A stretch of DNA of 64,000 nucleotides from Variovorax paradoxus (GCF_018614875.1 NZ_JAGGNW010000017.1:93607-157606); one strand, 5' to 3'. Positions 7,595 to 16,262 are shown, numbered from the stretch's first letter. Numbers and translations: made by a program. Notes: generated by a model from the sequence alone, not told the origin.

Positions 7595-8704
7595 ATGTCC
7601 ACTTCTTTCCCATCGCTGTTTCCCGGCATGCTGCTGGACGCAGCGGGCCGCTATGCCGAGGACCACATCGCGCAGGAGATCCAGGGCGATCCCGTGCGCG
7701 AGCTGGGCTGGACCGCCACCCTCGTGCCCGAGGAGGCCGGCGGCGCCGGCGGCAGCCTGAGCGACCTCGCATCCATCGTCGAGGGACTGGCCACGCATGG
7801 CCTGCAGCTGCCGGTGGTCGAGACCTGCGCCGTCGTGCCGCTGCTGCTGCAGGCGGCCGGTGCCGAGACGGCCCATCGCTGGCTGGAGGCGGTGGCCGAG
7901 GGCAGCGCGCAGATTGCGCCCCTGACGGCGCTGTCCGCCACGCCCGACCACGATGCCGTGACGGCCAGGCACCTGGACATCGGCTACGAGCTGAGCGGCG
8001 TGGTGCAGGGCGTCGACCTGACCCTGCCCGCCACGCACTACCTCGTGCCCGCGCAGATGGATGGCGATGACGCCATCTTCCTGGTCGATGCCGAGCGCGT
8101 CGGCACGCCGAAGACCTGCTACCGGACGATGGAGGGCCGTCGGGGTGCCGACTTCGCGCTCGAGCGGCTCGCGGTACCCGAGGGCGCCTGCCTCGCACGC
8201 GGCGCTGCCGCGCGCGAGGCGCGTGCGAAAGCGACCGACGCGGCCCTGCTGCTGACCGCCGCCGACACGGTGGCGGCGCTGGCCACCCTGATCCGCCAGA
8301 CCGTCACCCATCTGAAGGAGCGGCGCCAGTTCGGCGTGGCGCTCTCGACCTTCCAGGTGCTGCGCCATCGCTTGGCCGACATGTACGTGAAGTACCTGGG
8401 CGCCAAGGGCCTGGTGATCCACTGCTTCCACGCCTACGAGCAGAACGCGGCCGACCTGCGCCGCACGCTGCGCCTGGCCAAGGTGTCGCTGGCCGAGTCG
8501 GCGCGCGCCTGTGCCGAATCGGCCATCCAGATGCACGGCGGCATGGGCGTGAGCGAGGAGGTCCTGGCCACCCGCACGGCCCAGCGTCTCATCGCCTCCG
8601 AGTTCCGCTACGGCGACCGGCTCATGCATGTCGCACGGCTGCTGGCGCAGCCGGAATCCACCGAACAAGTTTCCCTTTCCAATCCAACCGGGAGTGTGCG
8701 ATGA
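7595..8704 (+). CDS. Acyl-CoA dehydrogenase-like, probable beta-type partner subunit
   Basis: A 369-residue acyl-CoA dehydrogenase homologue with divergent N-terminal and middle domains (the usual E-GSG-SD loop and WVINGxKxWxT are not recognisable). The C-terminal helical domain is good: RRQFGVALSTFQVLRHRLAD, then SAIQMHGGMGVSEEV with the FAD-contacting QxHGGxG at about 312-318. The terminal GTSExQ motif is absent and the protein ends in a short disordered tail. Motif loss complements the upstream gene, as in the alpha2-beta2 ChsE/FadE enzymes of steroid side-chain degradation, in which each FAD site is built from both chains. Overlaps the next start by four bases (ATGA). Confidence 0.88.
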   Translation: MSTSFPSLFPGMLLDAAGRYAEDHIAQEIQGDPVRELGWTATLVPEEAGGAGGSLSDLASIVEGLATHGLQLPVVETCAVVPLLLQAAGAETAHRWLEAVAEGSAQIAPLTALSATPDHDAVTARHLDIGYELSGVVQGVDLTLPATHYLVPAQMDGDDAIFLVDAERVGTPKTCYRTMEGRRGADFALERLAVPEGACLARGAAAREARAKATDAALLLTAADTVAALATLIRQTVTHLKERRQFGVALSTFQVLRHRLADMYVKYLGAKGLVIHCFHAYEQNAADLRRTLRLAKVSLAESARACAESAIQMHGGMGVSEEVLATRTAQRLIASEFRYGDRLMHVARLLAQPESTEQVSLSNPTGSVR

Positions 8705-9462
8705 GCATCGATCTGGAAGTTTCCGACTACATCGCCGTCGTGCGGCTGGACAAGCCGCCGGTCAATGCGCTGGACCGCGCCACGCGCCGCCGCCTGATCG
8801 AGATCTTCGACGAGGTCTCCGAGCGCTCCGACGTGCACGTCGCGATCCTGACGGGCACCGGCAAGTTCTTCTGCTCCGGCGCGGACCTCAAGGACCGGCC
8901 CGATGCGCAGAAGGCGGGCGACTTCCTCGACCACAACCGCTGGACGCGCGAGACCGGCAATGCCATCCGCGAATGCGCCAAGCCCGTGATCGCGGCCGTC
9001 AACGGCCCCGCGCTGGGCGCCGGCTTCGGCCTCATGGCCTCATGCGACATCTTCCTGGCGAGCGAGGACGCCACCTTCGCCATGCCCGAGATCAACGTCG
9101 GCCTGGCCGGCGGCGTCTCGATGCTGCGGACCCTGGTCGGACGGTCGTTCACGCGCCGCATGTTCTTCACCGGCATGAAGGTGCCCGCCGCCGAGCTGTA
9201 TCGCCGCGGCGTGATCGACGAGGTGGTGCCTGCCGAACAGCTGATGCCGCTGGCCATGGAGATCGCGCAGGAGATCGCCTCGAAGGCGCCGCTGGCCATC
9301 GCCTATGCGAAGCAGGCGGCCAACATGATGGACCTGATGCCGCAGCGCGATGGCTACCGCTTCGAGCAGAACATCACCATGGCGCTGGCCAAAACCGACG
9401 ATGCGCAGGAGGCCCGCAAGGCCTTCCTGGAAAAGCGCAAGCCCGTCTACAAGGGGCGCTGA
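8701..9462 (+). CDS. Enoyl-CoA hydratase/isomerase family protein
   Basis: A 253-residue crotonase-fold protein. The oxyanion-hole elements are present: SGADLKD near residue 60 and NGPALGAGFGLMASCD at 101-116. Of the two catalytic glutamates of true hydratases, the second is kept (E130 in FAMPEINVG), while the first is replaced by glycine (G110 in GAGFGL). The reaction could therefore be double-bond isomerisation, ring-opening hydrolysis or another crotonase chemistry rather than plain hydration. Its position after the dehydrogenase pair fits the beta-oxidation step following acyl-CoA oxidation. It starts inside the end of the upstream gene. Confidence 0.92.
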   Translation: MSIDLEVSDYIAVVRLDKPPVNALDRATRRRLIEIFDEVSERSDVHVAILTGTGKFFCSGADLKDRPDAQKAGDFLDHNRWTRETGNAIRECAKPVIAAVNGPALGAGFGLMASCDIFLASEDATFAMPEINVGLAGGVSMLRTLVGRSFTRRMFFTGMKVPAAELYRRGVIDEVVPAEQLMPLAMEIAQEIASKAPLAIAYAKQAANMMDLMPQRDGYRFEQNITMALAKTDDAQEARKAFLEKRKPVYKGR

Positions 9463-9463
9463 G

Positions 9464-11596
9464 ATGCAGGCAGTAGAAGTGGGCCACGGCCTCGACGCGC
9501 TGTTCAAGCCGCGCTCGATCGCCATCTTCGGCGCATCGGACGACGTCACCAAGATCGGCGGCCGGCCGCTGCAGTTCCTGCAGAAGTACGGCTATGCGGG
9601 CGGCATCTACCCGATCAACCGCAAGGCCGGCCTGGTGCAGTCCCTGCAGGCCTATGCGAGCGTGGCGGATCTGCCCGAGGTGCCCGAGCTGGCCGTGGTG
9701 GCCGTGCCTCCCGCGGGCGTGCTCGACGTGGTGCAGGACTGCGCCCGGCGCGGCGTGAAGGCCGCGGTCATTTTGTCCGCCGGCTTCTCCGAGATGGGCG
9801 AGGAGGGCAGCCGCCTGCAGGGCCGCATCGGCGAGGTGGCCCGGGCCACCGGCATGCGCATCGTCGGCCCCAACTGCCTGGGCGCCATCGGTGTGCCGGA
9901 CAAGAGCATTGCCACCTTCTCGGTGGCGCTGGAATCGTCCTTTCCCACGGCAGGCTCCGTGGGCATCGTCTCGCAGAGCGGCAACCTGGGCAGCTTCACC
10001 CTGCGGCTGGCCGATGAGCGCGGCCTGGGCATCAGCCGCATGCTGACCACGGGCAACGAATGCGACGTGGACATCGCCGATGCCATCGCATCGCTCGCGG
10101 CCGACCCCGGCACCTCCGTGATCCTGTGCTGCATGGAAACCTGCCGCGACGGCGCCAAGCTGACGCGGGCCATGGCGATGGCGCGCGAGGCCGGCAAGCC
10201 GCTGGTTGTGCTCAAGGTCGGCGTCTCGGAGGCCGGCAGCGAGGCCGCAGCCTCGCACACCGGCGCGCTGGCCTGTTCCGACGCCGTGTTCGATGCCGTG
10301 CTGCGCCATGGCGGCGCCATCCGCGTGCCCAGCATCGAGTTGCTGCTCGAGGTCGGTCATGCGCTGTCCGTGGTCGGCCCGGCGCGCGTGCCCGGCGGCA
10401 ACCGCGTGGCGGTGCTCACGGCCTCCGGCGGCTTCGGCGTGCTGCTGGCCGATGCGGCCAGCGCGCAGGGCCTGGCGCTGCCCAAGCTCGGCGCGCAGAC
10501 CCAGGCGCGCATCCTGTCGGTCGTGCCTTTCGCCGCGCCATCCAATCCGGTGGACATGACGGCGCAGGTGTCGAGCCGGCCCGAGGTTCTGGCCCAGGTG
10601 CTCGATGCCGTGGCGCGGGACGACAGTTGCGACGCGCTGATCCTGCAGTCGGCCAACGCGTTCCATGTGCCCCGGCTGCGCGACGTGTTCCTGGGCGCGC
10701 TGGCGCAGGTGCGCAAGGACCATCCCTCGCGCCTGATCCTGCTGTGCGCGCGTGCCCCGCAGGACGTGCGTGCCCGGCTCACCGAGATGGGCTTCCCCAT
10801 GGTCGAAGGCATCGATGCCGCCTGCGCGACGCTGGCTGCGCTGATGCGCTTCGGCGCGCGCGACCGGGCACCGGCTGTCGCACCGGCCATCGACCGCGCG
10901 CCGCTGCCCGCCGAGGCCTTCGCCACCGAGGCCAGCGCCAAGGCCGTGCTGGCCGAGGCGGGCCTGCCCGTGCCCCAGGAGGCGATCGCCGCCAGCCGCG
11001 ACGAGGCGCTCGCCGCGGCGCGCGAGATGGGCTTTCCGCTGGTGCTCAAGATCGTCTCGCCGGACATCGCGCACAAGACCGAGGTCGGCGGCGTGTTCGT
11101 CGGCGTGGTTTCCGAAGAGCAACTGCGCGAGGAATACGACAACCTGCTGGCGCGCGTGGCCCGGAAGGCGCCCCAGGCCCGCATCGCCGGCGTGCTCGTC
11201 GCGCAGATGGTGCAGGGCGGCGTCGAGCTGATCCTGGGCAGCAAGAAGGACCCGGTGTTCGGCCCGATGGTGATGGTCGGCCTGGGCGGCATCTTTGCCG
11301 AGATCCTCAAGGATGTGGCGCTGCAGCCGGCGCCCGTGGACGAGGCGCAGGCCACCGCCATGCTGCAGTCGCTCAAGGCCTTCCCCTTGCTCGACGGCGC
11401 GCGCGGCCGGCCCAAGGCCGACGTGCAGGCCGCGGCGAAGGCCATCGTGGCGCTGTCGCGATTCGCCGTGCGCCATGCCCAGAGCGTTTCCGAGATCGAT
11501 ATCAACCCCTTGATCGTGCTGGACCAGGGGCGCGGCGCCTATGCGCTCGACGCGCTGATCGTGCCCACGGAACAAGCCATGAAGGGCAAGCAATGA
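9464..11596 (+). CDS. Acetate--CoA ligase family protein (ADP-forming acyl-CoA synthetase)
   Basis: A 710-residue fusion of the alpha and beta parts of NDP-forming acyl-CoA synthetases. Residues about 10-140 are a CoA-binding Rossmann domain (RSIAIFGASDD), about 150-300 the ligase domain with the phosphohistidine motif ASHTGALA (His 265), and about 490-705 an ATP-grasp domain (LVLKIVSPDIAHKTEVGGV). These enzymes activate carboxylic acids to CoA thioesters with formation of ADP and phosphate through an enzyme phosphohistidine. Here it probably activates an acid intermediate for the dehydrogenase pair; aerobic pathways more often use AMP-forming ligases. The start at 9464 lies one base after the previous stop; a longer upstream frame is a shadow. 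Ends in an ATGA overlap with the next gene. Confidence 0.93.
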   Translation: MQAVEVGHGLDALFKPRSIAIFGASDDVTKIGGRPLQFLQKYGYAGGIYPINRKAGLVQSLQAYASVADLPEVPELAVVAVPPAGVLDVVQDCARRGVKAAVILSAGFSEMGEEGSRLQGRIGEVARATGMRIVGPNCLGAIGVPDKSIATFSVALESSFPTAGSVGIVSQSGNLGSFTLRLADERGLGISRMLTTGNECDVDIADAIASLAADPGTSVILCCMETCRDGAKLTRAMAMAREAGKPLVVLKVGVSEAGSEAAASHTGALACSDAVFDAVLRHGGAIRVPSIELLLEVGHALSVVGPARVPGGNRVAVLTASGGFGVLLADAASAQGLALPKLGAQTQARILSVVPFAAPSNPVDMTAQVSSRPEVLAQVLDAVARDDSCDALILQSANAFHVPRLRDVFLGALAQVRKDHPSRLILLCARAPQDVRARLTEMGFPMVEGIDAACATLAALMRFGARDRAPAVAPAIDRAPLPAEAFATEASAKAVLAEAGLPVPQEAIAASRDEALAAAREMGFPLVLKIVSPDIAHKTEVGGVFVGVVSEEQLREEYDNLLARVARKAPQARIAGVLVAQMVQGGVELILGSKKDPVFGPMVMVGLGGIFAEILKDVALQPAPVDEAQATAMLQSLKAFPLLDGARGRPKADVQAAAKAIVALSRFAVRHAQSVSEIDINPLIVLDQGRGAYALDALIVPTEQAMKGKQ

Positions 11597-12351
11597 ACAT
11601 GTCTCTTGCGGGCCGTACGGCCTTCATCAGCGGCGCGGGCCACGGCATCGGCCGCGCCGCTGCCCGCGCCATGGCCCGCCTGGGCGCCACCGTCGGCATC
11701 AACGACCTGAAGCCGGAGTTCGTGGAGGAGGCCGTGGCCGAAATCCGCGCCCTCGGGGGCCAGGCCATCGGGCTGCCCTGCGATGTGTCGACGCGCGAGG
11801 GCATGCGCGAGGCCGTTGCGCAGTTCGCGCGCGATGCGGGCCGGCTGGACGTCATGGTCAACAACGCGGCCTGGGTGCGCTACCAGCCGCTGGCCGAGAT
11901 CACGCCGGAGGTCATGGACCGCATGCTGGAGATCGGCTTCAAGTCGGTGATCTGGGGCATCCAGGCCGCGGCCGAAGCCATGGACCCGCAGCGCGGCGGC
12001 TCGATCATCAACGTGGCCTCCATCGCGGCCTTCAAGTCGCCGATGCGCTCGGTTGTCTACAGCGGCATCAAGGCCGGCGTGCTGGGCATCACCCGCGCAT
12101 CGGCCGCCGACCTGGGCTCGCGCAACATCCGCGTGAACGCGGTGGCGCCCGGCGCGGTGCCCACCGAAGGCACCGCCAAGCATCGCAATGCGGAACTCGA
12201 TGCCAGGCGCATCGGCCGCACGCCGCTGGGCCGGCTGGGCACGGTGGAAGACATCGCCGACGCCATCTGCTTCCTGGCCGGCGACGACTCGCGCTTCTTC
12301 AACGCGGATGTGCTGCGCCTGGACGGCGGCGCCTCGGAGACATCACTGTGA
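11593..12351 (+). CDS. SDR-family NAD(P)-dependent oxidoreductase
   Basis: A classical short-chain dehydrogenase of 252 residues. The cofactor motif GAGHGIG lies at 14-20, NNAA at 90-93, and the catalytic Ser143, Tyr156 and Lys160 in SIIN-VAS and YSGIK. The C-terminus ends in the usual LDGGAS. In this operon it may oxidise the hydroxyacyl-CoA formed after hydration, or an alcohol formed by the monooxygenase step; the sequence does not decide. An ATG six bases downstream is an alternative start. Both ends overlap neighbours by four bases, so it should be translationally coupled. Confidence 0.93.
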   Translation: MNMSLAGRTAFISGAGHGIGRAAARAMARLGATVGINDLKPEFVEEAVAEIRALGGQAIGLPCDVSTREGMREAVAQFARDAGRLDVMVNNAAWVRYQPLAEITPEVMDRMLEIGFKSVIWGIQAAAEAMDPQRGGSIINVASIAAFKSPMRSVVYSGIKAGVLGITRASAADLGSRNIRVNAVAPGAVPTEGTAKHRNAELDARRIGRTPLGRLGTVEDIADAICFLAGDDSRFFNADVLRLDGGASETSL

Positions 12352-12728
12352 GCGGCGCCGTTCAACCGCCCAGGCGCGTGCAGAACGTGTTCGTCGTGGC
12401 GAAGGAGCCGGCCAGGCTGCATGCCTTCTACCAAGGCGCGCTGGGCCTGCCGATGAAGTTCCGCGATGGCGACCGCTGGATCCAGTACGACGTGGGCAAC
12501 ACCAACGTGGCGCTGGCCTGCCCCGAGGAGGCGGCGCCCGCCACCAGCGGGCTGGTGATGGTGCTGGAGGTGGACGACTTCGAGGGTGCACAGGAGCGCA
12601 TCAGCGCCGCCGGGGGGCAGGTGCTGGGGTTGCGCGACATGGGCAGCCACGGCGCCGTGCTGTCGCTGCGCGATCCCGAGGGCAACCTGGTGCAACTGTT
12701 CCGGCGCGCCGCGCCCGCGACGCCATGA
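12348..12728 (+). CDS. VOC (glyoxalase/bleomycin resistance/dioxygenase) family protein
   Basis: A 126-residue single-domain VOC protein starting at GTG (GTGA overlap with the SDR stop). It shows the paired beta-alpha-beta-beta-beta units: VQNVFVVAKEPARLHAFYQGALGLPMKFRDG and LVMVLEVDDFEGAQERISAAGG, ending in SLRDPEGNLVQLFR. That last motif carries the usual metal-site Glu region (DPEGN). VOC proteins include epimerases, ring-cleavage dioxygenases and glyoxalases; a methylmalonyl-type epimerase or ring-modifying role in this pathway is possible but not shown. Confidence 0.88.
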   Translation: MSGAVQPPRRVQNVFVVAKEPARLHAFYQGALGLPMKFRDGDRWIQYDVGNTNVALACPEEAAPATSGLVMVLEVDDFEGAQERISAAGGQVLGLRDMGSHGAVLSLRDPEGNLVQLFRRAAPATP

Positions 12729-13270
12729 GTGCCTCCGTGCAAGGGCTGGCAGCCCTGCAGGCCTTGCTGGACCGCGAGGCGATCCGCGACTGCCTGCTGC
12801 GCTATTGCCGCGGCATCGACCGCTGCGACGAGGCGGCCCTGCGTTCGGCCTACTGGGAGGACGCCTCGGACTGCCATGGCGCCTGGAACGGCAGCGCCAC
12901 CGGCTTCATCGAGCAGGCGCTGCCCCGGCTGCGGCAGGGCGGACGCCGCGTCCACCAGATCACCAACGTGCTGATCGAGCTGCACGGCGATGCCGCTGCG
13001 GTGGAGAGCAGTTTCTTCGCACTGCAGGCCACGACCGCACGGCCCGAGTGCGAAACCTTCCTGTGCGGCCGCTACGCGGACCGCTTCGAGCGCCGCGGCG
13101 GCGAGTGGCGCGTGGCCGCGCGCACGGTGATCTACGACTGGATCGAGGAGCGCACGCGGCCCGAGCTGAAGCAGGACGATGCCGCCCTGTTCGGCGCGCG
13201 CCAGCCGGTCGGCGGCGCCGCGCCGCACGACGCCGTGTATGCGTTGCTGCGCGAAGTGCGCGGCGCGTGA
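12725..13270 (+). CDS. NTF2-like/SnoaL-like protein
   Basis: A 181-residue protein of the SnoaL-like NTF2 fold. It opens with the family pattern LLDREAIRDCLLRYCRGIDRCDEAALRSAYWEDASD, where RG-D-D and YW-DA mark the cone-shaped pocket, and carries HQITNVLIEL and GRYADRFERRGGEWRVAARTV-YDW further on. Related proteins act as dehydratases, isomerases or cyclases on cyclic substrates (for example scytalone dehydratase and bile-acid 7-alpha-dehydratase families). Its presence supports a cyclic substrate for the operon. Last gene; the start overlaps the VOC stop (ATGA). Confidence 0.88.
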   Translation: MSASVQGLAALQALLDREAIRDCLLRYCRGIDRCDEAALRSAYWEDASDCHGAWNGSATGFIEQALPRLRQGGRRVHQITNVLIELHGDAAAVESSFFALQATTARPECETFLCGRYADRFERRGGEWRVAARTVIYDWIEERTRPELKQDDAALFGARQPVGGAAPHDAVYALLREVRGA

Positions 13271-13366
13271 TGGCGACCGGTCGCCCGCCCTGAAGTCCGA
13301 AACGTGCGCGCCTGTCGCCCAGACTCGCCCGACGAGCGGTTTGTTGCGCATTTCGCTGGATTTCTT

Positions 13367-13388
13367 GCCTGATCCTCTGAGGTCAGGC
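13367..13388. terminator. Hairpin after the catabolic operon (weak terminator candidate or operator)
   Basis: GCCTGA at 13367-13372 pairs with TCAGGC at 13383-13388, and inner CC/GG pairs add to the stem with a short loop. It lies 97 bases after the last stop of the operon. The following bases (CTCTTTC) are a poor U-tract, so it may instead be an operator for the AraC gene. Confidence 0.3.
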
Positions 13389-13449
13389 CTCTTTCATGGA
13401 TGGAGATTTGCTTGGCAAGTTAGAGTCTTCCGCGGAGGCTCCAAGCAGC

Positions 13450-14412
13450 ATGGCATCCAGACAATACGACACGGCCGCCCAGTGCAATCCGCCGCAGGCG
13501 GCGATGGCGCAGATCATCGGCGCGCGGACTCCAGGCGCGGGCGACTACGAAACACCCATCGCCGGTCTCGGCTTCTTTCGGCGCGAATCTCCCGCCCCGC
13601 CCGCCGTCTGCATGATCGAGCCGAGCATCGTCCTCCTCGCCCAGGGTGCGAAGCAGATGTGGGTCGGCGGCGAGGCTTATCCCTATGACACCTCGCGATT
13701 CCTCATCACCTCATTGGACGTGCCCGCCAATTCGGAGGTGAGGGTGGCAAGCCCGCAGCAGCCCTGCCTGGGTCTGGTCTTGAAGCTCGACGTGCGCGTG
13801 CTGGCCGAGCTGATCGCGCAGGGCAGCCTGCCGCCGCATCGTGATCGCCCGGTCGGGGTGGGCGTGGGCATCGGTGCGGCAACGCCTGCCCTGTTGGCGC
13901 CGTTCGGGCGCCTGCTGGAGTTGCTGGACGAGCCCGAAGCCATTCCTGTTCTCGCACCGCTGATCCATCGAGAAATCCACTACCGGCTGCTGATGAGCGA
14001 TCAAGCGTCCAGGCTGCGGCAGATCGCTTCGGTGGACGGGCAAGGCCACCGCATTGCAAGAGCCATCGACTGGCTGAAGCTGAACTATGCCTCGCCGCTT
14101 CGCATCGATGAACTCGCGGCCCGTGTGCAGATGAGCACGCCCACGTTCCATCATCACTTTCGCCAGCTCACCGCGATGAGCCCGCTGCAGTATCAGAAGT
14201 GGCTGCGGTTGAACGAAGCAAAGCGATTGATGCTGAACGAACACTTCGATGCAGCAAGTGCGGCATTCAAGGTCGGCTACGAAAGTCCCTCCCAGTTCAG
14301 CCGCGAATACAGCCGTTTGTTCGGTGCGCCGCCCAAGCGGGACATCGAGGTGTTGCGAGAGGGCGCCAGGGGCGCCGATGTGCGCAAGCAACGGCTGGCA
14401 AGCCTGGCGTAG
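13450..14412 (+). CDS. AraC-family transcriptional regulator
   Basis: A regulator of about 320 residues. The N-terminal half is an AraC_N-type sensing domain (TPIAGLGFFRRESPAPPAVCMIEPS, then VGGEAYPYDTSRFLITSLDVP). The C-terminal 100 residues hold two helix-turn-helix motifs: LRIDELAARVQMSTPTFHHHF and a second in AASAAFKVGYESPSQFSREY. The ATG at 13450 is preferred because GGAGG stands 11 bases before it; an in-frame ATG at 13396 lacks a ribosome site. It lies in the same direction ahead of paoABC, and AraC_N regulators often sit beside aldehyde or alcohol oxidoreductase genes, so control of paoABC is plausible. Confidence 0.9.
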   Translation: MASRQYDTAAQCNPPQAAMAQIIGARTPGAGDYETPIAGLGFFRRESPAPPAVCMIEPSIVLLAQGAKQMWVGGEAYPYDTSRFLITSLDVPANSEVRVASPQQPCLGLVLKLDVRVLAELIAQGSLPPHRDRPVGVGVGIGAATPALLAPFGRLLELLDEPEAIPVLAPLIHREIHYRLLMSDQASRLRQIASVDGQGHRIARAIDWLKLNYASPLRIDELAARVQMSTPTFHHHFRQLTAMSPLQYQKWLRLNEAKRLMLNEHFDAASAAFKVGYESPSQFSREYSRLFGAPPKRDIEVLREGARGADVRKQRLASLA

Positions 14413-14662
14413 GACTTCCGTTCACATGACGTTGCAACATCATCGGATTGGGCAAGAAAAGCAGCCGAAATGCTCTATCAATTCCTGCATGGCTCTAGAA
14501 AAATGGCGGTCCAGGCCCCCGCTTTTTCCAAGTGAGGGGCCGGATGGCCCGGTCCGGCGCGTCATGCCTTCTTGGCATGCGGCGTCGCGTTTCTGTGGAC
14601 GGCGCTGACCGGACCCACCGAACGGGCACGACGTACCCGAACTTCGAACAACAGGAGCCGAC

Positions 14663-15310
14663 ATGGACAGTCCCACGACCCCCTTGATCTCGCGGCGCGA
14701 CGCCCTCATTGCCGGCGCCGCCACCGCCGCGGCGGTTTCGTCTTCTTCTTCCGCGCCTGCCGCGGCGGCGCCGGCTGCGCCTGCGGCAGCGGCCGTACCC
14801 CGCGTGAAGCTGTCGCTGAACGTCAACGGGCAAGTTCGTTCGCTCGAGCTCGACACGCGGACGACCTTGCTCGATGCGCTGCGCGAGCACCTGAACCTCA
14901 CCGGCACAAAGAAGGGCTGCGACCACGGCCAGTGCGGCGCCTGCACGGTCATCCTCGATGGAAGGCGGATCAACTCCTGCCTGACGCTCGCCGTCATGCA
15001 CGAGGGCGCTCAGGTCACCACCATCGAAGGACTCGGCACCCCGCAGAACATGCACGCGCTGCAGGCCGCCTTCGTCAAGCATGACGGCTACCAGTGCGGC
15101 TACTGCACGCCCGGCCAGATCTGCTCGGCGGTGGCGGTCATCGACGAGGTCAAACGCGGTGTTCCGAGCCACGTGAGCGCCGATCTCATGGCCAGGCCCA
15201 TCCTGTCGGCCGAAGAGCTGCGCGAGCGCATGAGCGGCAACATCTGCCGCTGCGGCGCCTACTCCAACATCGTCGATGCCATCACGGAAGTGGCCGGGAG
15301 CAGCACATGA
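14663..15310 (+). CDS. paoA: Aldehyde oxidoreductase 2Fe-2S subunit, PaoA/YagT-like
   Basis: A 215-residue iron-sulfur subunit of a periplasmic xanthine-oxidase-family enzyme. It begins with a twin-arginine signal (SRRDALIAGAA at 10-20) followed by a long Ala/Ser-rich stretch. Eight cluster ligands can be seen: C86, C91, C94 and C106 (plant-type 2Fe-2S, CDHGQCGAC) and C145, C148, C195 and C197 (CGYC and CRC of the second 2Fe-2S). In E. coli PaoABC the complex oxidises aldehydes, including aromatic ones, with PaoA passing electrons between molybdopterin and FAD. The stop overlaps the paoB start by four bases. Confidence 0.95.
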   Translation: MDSPTTPLISRRDALIAGAATAAAVSSSSSAPAAAAPAAPAAAAVPRVKLSLNVNGQVRSLELDTRTTLLDALREHLNLTGTKKGCDHGQCGACTVILDGRRINSCLTLAVMHEGAQVTTIEGLGTPQNMHALQAAFVKHDGYQCGYCTPGQICSAVAVIDEVKRGVPSHVSADLMARPILSAEELRERMSGNICRCGAYSNIVDAITEVAGSST

Positions 15311-16257
15311 AGCCCTTCACCTACGAGCGCGCACAGTCTCCGGCGCAGGCTGCGGCGGCTGTCGCCCGGAGCCCGGGCGCCAAGTTCATCGCCGGTGGCA
15401 CCAATCTGCTGGACCTGATGAAGCTGCAGATCGAAGCGCCGACGCACCTGGTCGACGTGAACGGCCTGGCGCTGGACAAGATCGAGCCCATGTCCGAAGG
15501 CGGCTTGCGCATCGGCGCCCTGGTGCGCAACACCGACCTGGCCGCCGACGAGCGTGTGCGCCGCGACTACGGCGTGCTGTCCCGCGCGCTGTTGGCCGGC
15601 GCCTCCGGCCAGTTGCGCAACAAGGCAACGACGGCGGGCAACCTGCTGCAGCGCACGCGCTGCCCTTACTTCTACGACACGGACCAGCCGTGCAACAAGC
15701 GCCAGCCCGGCAGCGGTTGCAGCGCCATTGGCGGCATCACGCGCCAGCATGCGGTGGTCGGCACGAGCAAGGCCTGCATCGCGACGAACCCGAGCGACAT
15801 GGCCGTGGCGATGCGCGTGCTGGACGCATCGGTCGAAACCGTTCGCCCGGACGGGCGCACCCGCGTGATCCCGATTGCCGATTTCCACCGCCTGCCCGGC
15901 GACACGCCGCACATCGAGACGGCGCTGGAGCGGGACGAGCTGATCACCGGCGTCACGCTGCCCAAGCCCATCGGCGGCACGCAGATCTACCGCAAGGTCC
16001 GCGACCGCGCCTCCTACGCCTTTGCGCTGGTTTCCGTCGCGGCGATCGTGCAGCGCGATGGCTCCGGCCGGGTGGCACTGGGCGGCGTGGCCCACAAGCC
16101 GTGGCGCCTCGAGGCCGCGGAGGCCGCCATGCCGCAGGGCGCCAAGGCGGTGACGGCGCAGCTGCTGGCCGGCGCGCAGCCGACCCACGAGAACGCATTC
16201 AAGTTGCCACTGGCGGAGCGCGCGCTGGCCGCGGCGCTGCTGCAAGCGAGGAGCTGA
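15307..16257 (+). CDS. paoB: Aldehyde oxidoreductase FAD subunit, PaoB/YagS-like
   Basis: A 316-residue FAD-binding subunit of the molybdopterin dehydrogenase family (FIAGGTNLLDLMKL near the N-terminus binds the FAD pyrophosphate). It has the PaoB-specific insertion with four cysteines, RCPYFYDTDQPCNKRQPGSG-C and a later SKACIATNPSD, which in E. coli PaoB holds an extra 4Fe-4S cluster. The C-terminal domain (about 220-310) is normal. With PaoA and PaoC it should form a heterotrimer exported together by the Tat signal of PaoA. Confidence 0.94.
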   Translation: MKPFTYERAQSPAQAAAAVARSPGAKFIAGGTNLLDLMKLQIEAPTHLVDVNGLALDKIEPMSEGGLRIGALVRNTDLAADERVRRDYGVLSRALLAGASGQLRNKATTAGNLLQRTRCPYFYDTDQPCNKRQPGSGCSAIGGITRQHAVVGTSKACIATNPSDMAVAMRVLDASVETVRPDGRTRVIPIADFHRLPGDTPHIETALERDELITGVTLPKPIGGTQIYRKVRDRASYAFALVSVAAIVQRDGSGRVALGGVAHKPWRLEAAEAAMPQGAKAVTAQLLAGAQPTHENAFKLPLAERALAAALLQARS

Positions 16258-16262
16258 GCATC

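Noticed and set aside
6380..8668. A 762-codon open frame antisense to the acyl-CoA dehydrogenases
   Set aside because: Composition and lack of motifs show a shadow of the two dehydrogenase genes.
9374..11593. A 739-codon open frame antisense to the acyl-CoA synthetase
   Set aside because: Same shadow effect; no motif, while the sense frame has three recognisable domains and overlaps its neighbours as an operon gene.
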